Below are positions 35,774 to 42,922 of a stretch of 64,000 nt of DNA, piece after piece. Origin of the DNA: Saprospiraceae bacterium (GTDB lineage Bacteria > Bacteroidota > Bacteroidia > Chitinophagales > Saprospiraceae); assembly GCA_020437105.1 (NCBI GenBank), contig JAGQWR010000043.1, positions 1 through 64,000 of the forward strand. The letters are read 5' to 3'. Position 1 is the first letter of the stretch; the number at the start of each line of letters is the position of its first letter. The translations under genes and the position numbers were made by a program. The notes under the pieces are model-generated. The model had not been told where the DNA came from. It saw only the letters and a list, made by a program, of their open reading frames with translations, and did not search any database.

Positions 35774-35977
35774 GGCATGATGTGGGAGCATAGCCAAAGC
35801 TACCTGACCGAAGAATAACGATGTGTAGTATGAAATTTGGCGAATGCAGCCCAAAGTGTAAATCCCGAACAAGCTCTTAATTGTTTTTTCTAAAGACTTT
35901 CGTTGAGGGGGTTAATTAACTTTTTATGTTGTACCGCTGGTATAGAAATTTCCTGGGTTTATATTTTATTGTTTTTA

Positions 35978-36724
35978 CTAATTGGTGCCCTGATTTTGGA
36001 TGGGGATATCCGATTTGGCTTCCGTAAAACTTATGTTTATACCCAGACCCAGCCATGGTTTTCCCTGGTAAACCCAATTTGTTTCTGAATCAGATTGTGA
36101 CAACCAATCTACACCCCAGAATAATCCTATATTGGCTAATGGATGAGGTTTAATTAACACTCCACAGGATAATGTAAAGGCTGTTCCAGATCTGTTCTCC
36201 ATGATGTCACTATTGTCAGCATTAAGTTGTACACCGGTTAATCCAAGACCAATGGATAAGTCGATGAAAGAATTTGGTTTATCTTTTTTGCCGAAGCCAA
36301 AGACTAGGTTTGTCTGTAGCGATAAACTTGATTCAAAATCAAAATTGTCTTTTCCAATACCGCGTAATCGTATCGGAATGGAATAAGTACCTACTTTTGC
36401 TCCTTTGAATATTGGGTATATTGGAGTTGTTAATCTTTCAAATTCTTCAATCGGCATACTGAAAATTTGAGTATTGTATATTGGGCGTAAGCTTTCATTT
36501 GTGAAAATCCAATACTTAAAATAAACGAGACTATCAGTTTGATCGATAACAGATATTTTGTGCCCGGCGGATATTTCTTGAGGGAATTTTGTAGCGGTTA
36601 TACCCAAATTGGAATCATTAGCTTGCACAGTTGTTGTAAATTTATAACCACCTGTTTTGACTATTTGGCCAGAGATTGGAAGAATAAATAGAATTAATAT
36701 TCCAATCGTAATTAACATTCTCAT
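35978..36724 (-). CDS. Probable outer-membrane barrel-like exported protein
   Basis: The start at 36724 gives MRMLITIGILILFILPISG, a Sec signal peptide with cleavage likely after ISG; the longer reading to 36754 only adds ten basic residues before it. The mature region (about 230 aa) has amphipathic strands with turn motifs (SSLSLQTNLVFGFGKKDK, FIDLSIGLGLTGVQLNAD, ANIGLFWGVDWLSQ, KPWLGLGINISFTE), consistent with a small beta barrel or porin-like protein. The final strand is not at the extreme C-terminus. No family named with confidence. It is divergent from the phosphatase gene, with a CCGTTTTC motif in between. Confidence 0.75.
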   Translation of the reverse strand: MRMLITIGILILFILPISGQIVKTGGYKFTTTVQANDSNLGITATKFPQEISAGHKISVIDQTDSLVYFKYWIFTNESLRPIYNTQIFSMPIEEFERLTTPIYPIFKGAKVGTYSIPIRLRGIGKDNFDFESSLSLQTNLVFGFGKKDKPNSFIDLSIGLGLTGVQLNADNSDIMENRSGTAFTLSCGVLIKPHPLANIGLFWGVDWLSQSDSETNWVYQGKPWLGLGINISFTEAKSDIPIQNQGTN

Positions 36725-36804
36725 GATCTTAGGTTTTAATTTGTTACGCCACAAATCTCCGCCAAATCACACCCCCAGAAATCCCAACTTCCCGGAATTA
36801 TCCT

Positions 36805-36822
36805 TACCCGTTTTCGGTTATT
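36805..36822. promoter_or_regulatory. CCGTTTTC motif, copy 4
   Basis: TACCCGTTTTCGGTTATT in the 105-base gap between the barrel-like gene (minus) and the phosphatase gene (plus), 8 bases before the latter's ATG and about 80 bases before the former's. Confidence 0.5.
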
Positions 36823-36829
36823 ATATACT

Positions 36830-37519
36830 ATGCCAACTGCACGTACCCTCATCCTAACCGATATTCACGGTTGTAATGCTACCCTGAAGAAGCTCCTCGA
36901 AAAGCTGGATCCACAAGCCGAAGACCATTTCTGTTTTCTGGGCGATTATATAGATCGCGGACCAGACTCTAAAGGAGTGATAGACACAATTTGGGCCTTG
37001 GAGAAACAGGTGAAAAAGGTGACTTGCCTCATGGGAAACCACGAGGAATTGTTATTGGAAGGACATCGCGGAAACGCCACCTTTCTGGATATCTGGCTCC
37101 GAAATGGCGGTAGACAAACGCTGCAAAGCTTTGATGCAAAAAGCGTGTTTGATATTCCCGATAAGTATCTCCGGTTTTTTGCCGACACCAGACAATGGGC
37201 TGAAGTGGATGGCGCCATCCTCGTACACGCCGGACTGAATTTTCAGCAGGATAGCCACAATCCGTTTGCCGATCCTGAATCGATGCGCTGGATCAGATTA
37301 TGGTACCAATCGATAAATTACGATTGGCTGGGTGACCGTATTATTATTCACGGCCATACGCCTACGCCACTGGAGAAAATACAGGATATGAAAGAAAACC
37401 TGGAGCAAAATCGCTACCTCAATCTGGATTCCGGCTGTGTATATGACAGACCCGGAGAAGGATATCTCACCGCTTTTGATCTCACAAATAAGGAGCTGGT
37501 TTCTGTGAAGAGAGTATGA
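36830..37519 (+). CDS. Metallophosphoesterase, PP-type Ser/Thr phosphatase family
   Basis: 229 aa. The metallophosphoesterase signature is complete: TDIHGC (D-x-H) near residue 12, GDYIDRGPDSKGV (GDxxDRG) near 40, MGNHEE (GNHE) near 66, then VHAGL and HGHTPT for the late metal-binding His residues. The PPP-type GDYIDRG signature groups it with bacterial protein phosphatases such as PrpA, though small-molecule substrates (for example diadenosine tetraphosphate) are possible. It is cytosolic. A 64-base inverted repeat follows the stop. Confidence 0.92.
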   Translation: MPTARTLILTDIHGCNATLKKLLEKLDPQAEDHFCFLGDYIDRGPDSKGVIDTIWALEKQVKKVTCLMGNHEELLLEGHRGNATFLDIWLRNGGRQTLQSFDAKSVFDIPDKYLRFFADTRQWAEVDGAILVHAGLNFQQDSHNPFADPESMRWIRLWYQSINYDWLGDRIIIHGHTPTPLEKIQDMKENLEQNRYLNLDSGCVYDRPGEGYLTAFDLTNKELVSVKRV

Positions 37520-37525
37520 AATAAT

Positions 37526-37589
37526 AATGCTGAATGCTGAATTTTGAATGTCGAATTGCCTGAAAATTCAACATTCGGCATTCAGCATT
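37526..37589. repeat. 64-base inverted repeat between convergent genes
   Basis: AATGCTGAATGC (37526-37537) and its perfect complement GCATTCAGCATT (37578-37589) enclose further imperfect pairing (TTGAATGTCGAATT with AATTCAACATTC). It fills the gap between the phosphatase and LytTR regulator genes and probably terminates both. The GAATGCTGAAT wording is typical of dispersed Bacteroidota intergenic repeats. Confidence 0.65.
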
Positions 37590-37594
37590 CACCA

Positions 37595-38377
37595 TTAAAA
37601 ACTATTCCCTCCCAGCCATTCTTTAAATTCTCCAACCCGCTCGCGACTTACAATAACTTCTTCCTCAATTTCCGAAAGGATAAGTTTTAATCGGCTGTTG
37701 GAATAAGTGATCACTTCCCTGATCGCATCAAAGGCTACTATGAATTGTCGGTTCACCCGAAAAAAACGAGCAGGATCCAATTGCGGTTCTAATTGTTCGA
37801 GGGTCGTATCCATACCGTATTTTTTACCTTCCAAAGTCTGCGCCCAAACGGTCTTGTGGGCACTGTAAAAACAGGAAACTTCTGCCACGGTGAGCGGAAT
37901 AAGCTTCTGGTGCGCCTTGACGATAAAACGGGTTTTGTATGATTTTTGGGGACTAAATTGTTGCATCGTTTGCTGGATCAGCTCCCAGTCAAATGCAGGT
38001 GCCTTAATTCGCCGTAAGGCATGAAACTTTTCAAAAGCTGCAGCCAGTTCTTCCGGATTAATAGGCTTTAATAAATAATCGACGCTGTTTACTTTGAATG
38101 CTTTTATGGCATATTCATCGTAAGCGGTAGTGAATATTATCGGACTCTCCACCTGCACTTCCTCAAAAATCTGAAAACTGAGTCCGTCGGCGATCTGGAT
38201 GTCAAAAAAACACAAATCGGGCGCCGGATTGTTTTGAAAGAAATCAACCGCATCTGTTACGGTGTCGATCAGGGCTACCAATTCTGCATCCGGTTCTTGT
38301 TGCAGGATTAACTGGAGCAGTCGCTCGGCAGCCAGGGATTCATCTTCCAGTATCAGGATTTTTAAGCCTCCAGCCAC
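37595..38377 (-). CDS. LytTR response regulator (LytR/AlgR type)
   Basis: 260 aa. Receiver with Glu-Asp-Glu in ILILEDESLA, phospho-acceptor Asp in LCFFDIQIADG, and Lys in YLLKPIN; LytTR domain from about residue 150 (FIVKAHQKLIPLTVAEVSCFYSAHK) to the end, with FRVNRQFIVAFDAI. It overlaps the upstream LytS-type kinase by 16 bases, so the two are translationally coupled partners. The pair follows a TonB-dependent receptor and a small exported protein on the same strand. Confidence 0.94.
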   Translation of the reverse strand: MAGGLKILILEDESLAAERLLQLILQQEPDAELVALIDTVTDAVDFFQNNPAPDLCFFDIQIADGLSFQIFEEVQVESPIIFTTAYDEYAIKAFKVNSVDYLLKPINPEELAAAFEKFHALRRIKAPAFDWELIQQTMQQFSPQKSYKTRFIVKAHQKLIPLTVAEVSCFYSAHKTVWAQTLEGKKYGMDTTLEQLEPQLDPARFFRVNRQFIVAFDAIREVITYSNSRLKLILSEIEEEVIVSRERVGEFKEWLGGNSF

Positions 38378-39399
38378 AACAAGGGAAGTTTTACAGTGAA
38401 GAAATTATTTTCATCGGAAATGTCGATTGTCTTATTGGCCAGGATGCGATAACGTGATCGGATATTCTCCAAGCCAATACCTGAAGATTCCTGCAGCTGG
38501 CGCTTTTCCTGGAGGTTGTTTCGCACAACAATCTGGTCCTTGCCCTCCATAAATACCTCCACTTTTAGCGGGTTGTTTTTGGAAATGATATTGTGTTTGA
38601 CCGAATTTTCAATCAGGAGCTGTAAACTCAAAGGCGGAATCATTGCCCCGTTTGGTTCGGGTACGTCGATGGCAACTTTAAAATTTTCGCCAAAGCGTAT
38701 TTGCAACAAAAAAACGAAAGCTTCGAGTCCTTGTAACTCAGTTTTTAAGGATACCAGTTCCTGCTCCTGGGTGTCGAGTACATGCCGATAAACGGTGGCT
38801 AATTGCTGTATGAATTTGGCCGAAAGGTCCGGGTCTTTATACACCAGGCTGGAAAGTACATTCAGACTGTTAAACAGAAAATGCGGATTGATCTGTGTTT
38901 TTAAGGCTTCATATTTAGAAGCTAAATTTTCCCGTTTTAACCGTTCTGCTTCAACCGCCATTTCGCGCCAAGCGAGAAAAAAATTGCGACCATATAAAAC
39001 GAGACTTACAAAAACAGTGATAACTATTACAACAGATAAAAATCCGAAATCTGAAAACTGGAGGGCTTCCTTAAAGGATCTGTCCCAGAAAATCATAGCC
39101 CAAATCGTGGTAATACTTACTGCGGTAAGAACTGTTGCAGTCAAGGAAGCAAAAACCAAAACAATGATGGTTTTAACCGGATTTTCCGACCAGGGGAATT
39201 TTTTTCCGAGCCAGCCATTAATAGCGCCATTTACATGTGCAAGCGCCGTCCACAAAAGTCCCTGCAAACAAAATAACTGGAAAATAAGCAAAGGCTCATT
39301 TGGTAAATTCTTAAAAGTAATGAGGGTGATAATCCCCCCTCCAATAAAAAAATTCAGGAGGAGGGATTTTATGACCTTTAAACGCCGCACTTTTTCCAT
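38362..39399 (-). CDS. LytS/YehU-type sensor histidine kinase
   Basis: 345 aa. Four transmembrane helices lie in the first 155 residues (around LLLNFFIGGGIITLITF, FQLFCLQGLLWTALAHV, IIVLVFASLTATVLTAVS and LSVVIVITVFVSLVLYG), followed by the His_kinase domain with the phospho-acceptor in TQINPHFLFNSLNVL and a HATPase with QLLIENSVKHNI and SGIGLENIRSRY. This is the family that pairs with LytTR regulators, and such a gene overlaps its 3' end. No periplasmic sensor domain of any size; the signal may be membrane-related or come from the TonB receptor genes upstream. Confidence 0.94.
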   Translation of the reverse strand: MEKVRRLKVIKSLLLNFFIGGGIITLITFKNLPNEPLLIFQLFCLQGLLWTALAHVNGAINGWLGKKFPWSENPVKTIIVLVFASLTATVLTAVSITTIWAMIFWDRSFKEALQFSDFGFLSVVIVITVFVSLVLYGRNFFLAWREMAVEAERLKRENLASKYEALKTQINPHFLFNSLNVLSSLVYKDPDLSAKFIQQLATVYRHVLDTQEQELVSLKTELQGLEAFVFLLQIRFGENFKVAIDVPEPNGAMIPPLSLQLLIENSVKHNIISKNNPLKVEVFMEGKDQIVVRNNLQEKRQLQESSGIGLENIRSRYRILANKTIDISDENNFFTVKLPLLWLEA

Positions 39400-39416
39400 G
39401 GCTTTAATTTAAGCAA

Positions 39417-40064
39417 CTATCCCCGAATCTGGGCCAACATTTCAGCATTCCCATCTGCGCCCCATTGTGGATGAAACGGACTGGCTAATTCAAACGATTC
39501 AAAAAGACTTTCTGCTTTTTCAAATATGGGCAATGCCTTATTGGCACCACCTCCATAAAATTCAGGTGTAAAATAAATGTTCATTGCCTGGAGGTAATAT
39601 GGCCGTGGGTTATTCGGATCCAACTCCATCGCGGTGGCGAGCGTACTACCTACAATCGGAGAATATTTTGCGCCATTCGTCATTGGGTCCATCCAGATAT
39701 GGCCAATATAAATATACCCCTGCAAGGTGAGTAGTTCGCTGTTGTTTGGTGAAATATCCATGGCCTGATCCAATGCTTTTTGCGCTTCTTCCAACAAAGC
39801 GCCCAACTTAGACGGGTTTTCCGACATGGCTAGTAAGGACAATTGCATATAGGACAGTGATTGATAATAAGCAGGTAGCCATTCGGTCGTTTCTGCCTGA
39901 GCAATTCGTCCGAAATCATTAGCCAGTTTTTGCAAACTCTCCGCATCCTTGGCACTTTTCATTTCTGTCAATGCCTGCCCCATTGCCTTTTGATACTTGG
40001 CATTTTGTGCCTGAAGGAAAAAGGGAATGATAAGTGTGAATGCGATAAATAGCAACTTTTTCAT
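39417..40064 (-). CDS. Exported TPR-like protein
   Basis: 215 aa with a signal peptide (MKKLLFIAFTLIIPFFLQA). The mature part is helical, with repeat-like segments such as EEAQKALDQAMDISPNNSELLTLQGYIYIG and ATAMELDPNNPRPYYLQAMNI that look like TPRs. No catalytic motif. It lies 30 bases after the TonB-dependent receptor and 17 bases before the LytS kinase gene, so a four-gene unit receptor, TPR-like, LytS, LytTR is likely. It could be a periplasmic partner of the receptor or kinase. Confidence 0.82.
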   Translation of the reverse strand: MKKLLFIAFTLIIPFFLQAQNAKYQKAMGQALTEMKSAKDAESLQKLANDFGRIAQAETTEWLPAYYQSLSYMQLSLLAMSENPSKLGALLEEAQKALDQAMDISPNNSELLTLQGYIYIGHIWMDPMTNGAKYSPIVGSTLATAMELDPNNPRPYYLQAMNIYFTPEFYGGGANKALPIFEKAESLFESFELASPFHPQWGADGNAEMLAQIRG

Positions 40065-40094
40065 GTTATTCGATTTATGCGTTTAAAAGATTTA

Positions 40095-42257
40095 TTAAAG
40101 ATTTTGACGGTCTGATTGGTCTGGCTTTTTTCCGATGGAGATAAATAGCCCCACAAAAAGAAAGCGTTTGGCCGGCGGACGAACAGCGATGGATGCAAAT
40201 TCTCCGTTGCTGTCCGGGGTGCTGGAAAAGCGCTCCCCAAAACTTTGCTCGATGCCAAGGACATTGCTGGCCGATACATAAAGCACTGTAAATTGCCCGA
40301 AAAGCTGGGTCAGATAACTTGCGTTAAAACTCAGGTCGTGGTATGCTGCCGTTTGGCGGTCATTAAACACAACCGTATTTGGATCATCGTATGACCTCGG
40401 ACTCGAAAAGGAATAGGTGAATCCGAGATAGGTGGTCCATTTAGGAAGCCAATGCTTGTAAACCACGGAAAGGTTATGCGGAGAGGCAAATCGTGGTGCT
40501 GCGGCTTCCGGGAAGTCCAGATATTCCCGCTCCGTTTTTAAGTAGGAATAAGAAATCCAATAATCCCCATTTTTAATGGTCTTTCGATCCCGAAAATATA
40601 GATCCAAGCCAGTGGCATAACCATCACCGTCATTCTGGCTCAACCAGGGTTCTGATTTAGGGAAATGTACCAGGGCATCATATTTTTTGTGATACGCTTC
40701 CACCCGAAAAATATAATCGTCGCGGATGATTTGGTAGTTCAGCATCAGGTGAGTGGATTTTTCATACCCGAGTTTGGGTTGGTACCGCAACCATTCGTTT
40801 TCCGGGCTTTGATAAAACGAGCCGTATGCCAGAGAAACCTGTCCAAATTCACTGGTTTTACAGGCCAAAGAGAGCCGTGGTGCCAGATTACCGGCATCCA
40901 GCAGGCTGGAGCGTTCATGTCGAATGCCAATTCGGGCAGCCAGTTTTCTATTCCAACTGATTTCCGCTTCTGCGAATGTGGCGCCGAAATGATCTTCTAA
41001 CAGGCTACTATGCGTTTCCTGGTCGGCTGAAGTAAAGGATTCTTCAAAATGATTGAATAGATACTCTCCGCCGATTTTCAATCCAAAATTTTCGGAAGGA
41101 CGAAAATTCAGCGTTGTTTTCGATTGAGCTGTTTGTTCGTGCTGGTCAAGTTGATAGCCCTGATGAATACGGTCGCGGTTGTCAGAATAAGCCGCTCCGG
41201 CATAGAGGCTCCAATTTTCTCCAAGGATTTCCCGGAAGGAGGTGTTAAATTCCAGATTGTCATTGCGGAGATCAAATTCTGAGGTAGCCGGCATGTTTTC
41301 CAAGTCCGGATATTCTAAAGCCATCGCAGAATGTGCCACAGAAAGATTAATCTTGAATATTCCGGTTTCGCTGGTTTTATAGCGATACGCCAGCTGTGCA
41401 TTTTCTCCCTGAACGGGTTTGATCCAATTGAGGTTTTGAGGCACCAGGGCGAGGTATGGCGCCATATTGGTATATCCGCCGCTTAGGGCCAAGGAGCTTT
41501 TATCCCAGCGCTGTGTATGGGATAGTCCCACCCCGATACTCATTAAGGAAACACCTGTTACTGTTTCTTTGGCAAGGTCCTGGGTTTCCAGCAACAGGGC
41601 TGCAGAAAGCGCCTGACCATACTCAGCCGAATATCCTCCTGTACTGAAAACAGTGCCCTTAAACAGAAAGGGGGAAAAGCGGTTTCTGGCAGGAATGTTT
41701 GGTACGCTGCTGCTATATGGGTTTTGTACCCGAAGCCCGTCAATAAAGGTTTGGGTCTCATAGGCCGCTCCCCCTCGTACAAAAAGTTTGCCTTCCTCGC
41801 CTACTTTTTGGGTGCCTGGTAAAGTGTTTAATGCACCTGCAATATCGGCAGTTGCTCCGGCTGTAGTGGCAATGTCAAGCGATTTCATGACCACTGCTTT
41901 CTTGCGGTCACTAGCCTCGAATGCACCTGCAGTAATGACTACCGCATTCAATTCGTTGATCACTTCTTTGAGGGTGATTTCGAGTTGAATAGGTGTATCA
42001 TTCAAGGTTACAGTAAGGCTTTGACTTTCAAATCCCAGCGAACTAATTTGCAGAATCACTTCCCCTGTTTCCGTTGTTTCAAAGCTAAATTGCCCGTCCA
42101 GGTCGGAAGATGTACCGTCGTATGTGCCGGTGATACCGATGCTGGCGCCAATGATTGACTCGCCCTTTTTGTCGGTCAGTTTACCACTGATAGTTGTTTG
42201 AGCGCTGGCAAGAGCCACCAGAAATAAACAAAAGGTAAGAGAGAGAATCGACTTCAT
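40095..42257 (-). CDS. TonB-dependent outer-membrane receptor
   Basis: The start at 42257 gives MKSILSLTFCLFLVALASA, a signal peptide; seven extra residues in frame before it are unlikely. Order: carboxypeptidase-D regulatory-like domain (about 20-110, ISGKLTDKKGESIIGASI), plug domain (about 120-220, LFVRGGAAYETQTFIDGL), then a 22-strand-type barrel to about 720 with VVYKHWLPKWTTYLGFTYSF late in the barrel. Total about 720 aa. It lacks the SusC-like signature and no SusD gene is near. The ligand is unknown. It is the first gene of a set with a TPR-like exported protein and a LytS/LytTR pair. Confidence 0.93.
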   Translation of the reverse strand: MKSILSLTFCLFLVALASAQTTISGKLTDKKGESIIGASIGITGTYDGTSSDLDGQFSFETTETGEVILQISSLGFESQSLTVTLNDTPIQLEITLKEVINELNAVVITAGAFEASDRKKAVVMKSLDIATTAGATADIAGALNTLPGTQKVGEEGKLFVRGGAAYETQTFIDGLRVQNPYSSSVPNIPARNRFSPFLFKGTVFSTGGYSAEYGQALSAALLLETQDLAKETVTGVSLMSIGVGLSHTQRWDKSSLALSGGYTNMAPYLALVPQNLNWIKPVQGENAQLAYRYKTSETGIFKINLSVAHSAMALEYPDLENMPATSEFDLRNDNLEFNTSFREILGENWSLYAGAAYSDNRDRIHQGYQLDQHEQTAQSKTTLNFRPSENFGLKIGGEYLFNHFEESFTSADQETHSSLLEDHFGATFAEAEISWNRKLAARIGIRHERSSLLDAGNLAPRLSLACKTSEFGQVSLAYGSFYQSPENEWLRYQPKLGYEKSTHLMLNYQIIRDDYIFRVEAYHKKYDALVHFPKSEPWLSQNDGDGYATGLDLYFRDRKTIKNGDYWISYSYLKTEREYLDFPEAAAPRFASPHNLSVVYKHWLPKWTTYLGFTYSFSSPRSYDDPNTVVFNDRQTAAYHDLSFNASYLTQLFGQFTVLYVSASNVLGIEQSFGERFSSTPDSNGEFASIAVRPPAKRFLFVGLFISIGKKPDQSDRQNL

Positions 42258-42371
42258 TTGACTTGCATTTGCCTGCAATTTCAGGTCAAATACGGTATTG
42301 AAAAAATGAAGCTTACTGAAATGCAGAGATCGCCGACTGAGTTGTCAAATATGCTGACCGACCTGTAGTCC

Positions 42372-42902
42372 TTATTTTGTTAATTGTTGGATTATAGCTT
42401 CCCGGCCAGCTCCGAGTGGGATCTCGCAGCGCGTAAATACGATTAAATCGTTTTCGACATAATAGGTATGGTATTCTACCGGGAGTCGCATAGTGATGCC
42501 GGTACTGTCGATCAATTCAAGTCCGGAACGGCCCAGACTCAGGGTATCCTGGTGATTGCCTGTATAATAAATTCCTAAGCGAACACCGTTCCCGGTTCGC
42601 TCCAGCAATTCTTCCTTAAACTGAAACCTGGGGAAGGCCTTTCTCCAGGCCTGGTAGGAGGCTAATACCTTGCTTTTACGGCCGCCTTTGATCCAGTTGT
42701 CGCCTGTTGAACGCAAGCGATAGTTATTGCTGAGCAAGGATTCGGCCTTTGTCCACTCCCCACTTTCTAAAGCACGGAGATAGGTTTTGACAATGTCGAT
42801 TGGTGCCTTGGTGTTATTGGCCTCGGCTGCCGATTTTGGGGAATACCCACAAGCAGAAAGGAGGAGGAACAAGGCGATGAAATATGTGATTCGTTTTTTC
42901 AA
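42372..42902 (-). CDS. SnoaL/NTF2-like lipoprotein
   Basis: 176 aa. Lipoprotein signal: MKKRITYFIALFLLLSAC with Cys at residue 18. The mature part starts with PIDIVKTYLRALESGEWTKAESLLS, the usual first helices of an NTF2/SnoaL-like domain, followed by curved strands (FQFKEELLERTGNGVRLGIYYTG, LPVEYHTYYVENDLIVF). The fold is common in small binding or catalytic proteins; nothing identifies a substrate. The gene starts 20 bases after the uvrB stop on the same strand and may be read through from it. Confidence 0.8.
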   Translation of the reverse strand: MKKRITYFIALFLLLSACGYSPKSAAEANNTKAPIDIVKTYLRALESGEWTKAESLLSNNYRLRSTGDNWIKGGRKSKVLASYQAWRKAFPRFQFKEELLERTGNGVRLGIYYTGNHQDTLSLGRSGLELIDSTGITMRLPVEYHTYYVENDLIVFTRCEIPLGAGREAIIQQLTK

Positions 42903-42922
42903 GGGCTTGCCTTTCGGCGAAT

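Noticed and set aside
35903..36088. 61-codon plus-strand frame beside the barrel-like gene
   Set aside because: Mostly opposite the coding sequence of the minus-strand gene and without a family match.
31709..36724. Prophage or integrative element
   Set aside because: No integrase, structural, replication or conjugation gene and no attachment-site repeats; only composition suggests transfer.
40061..40279. Short minus-strand frame at the end of the TonB receptor gene
   Set aside because: Overlaps the 3' end of the receptor in another frame and lacks any start or domain support.
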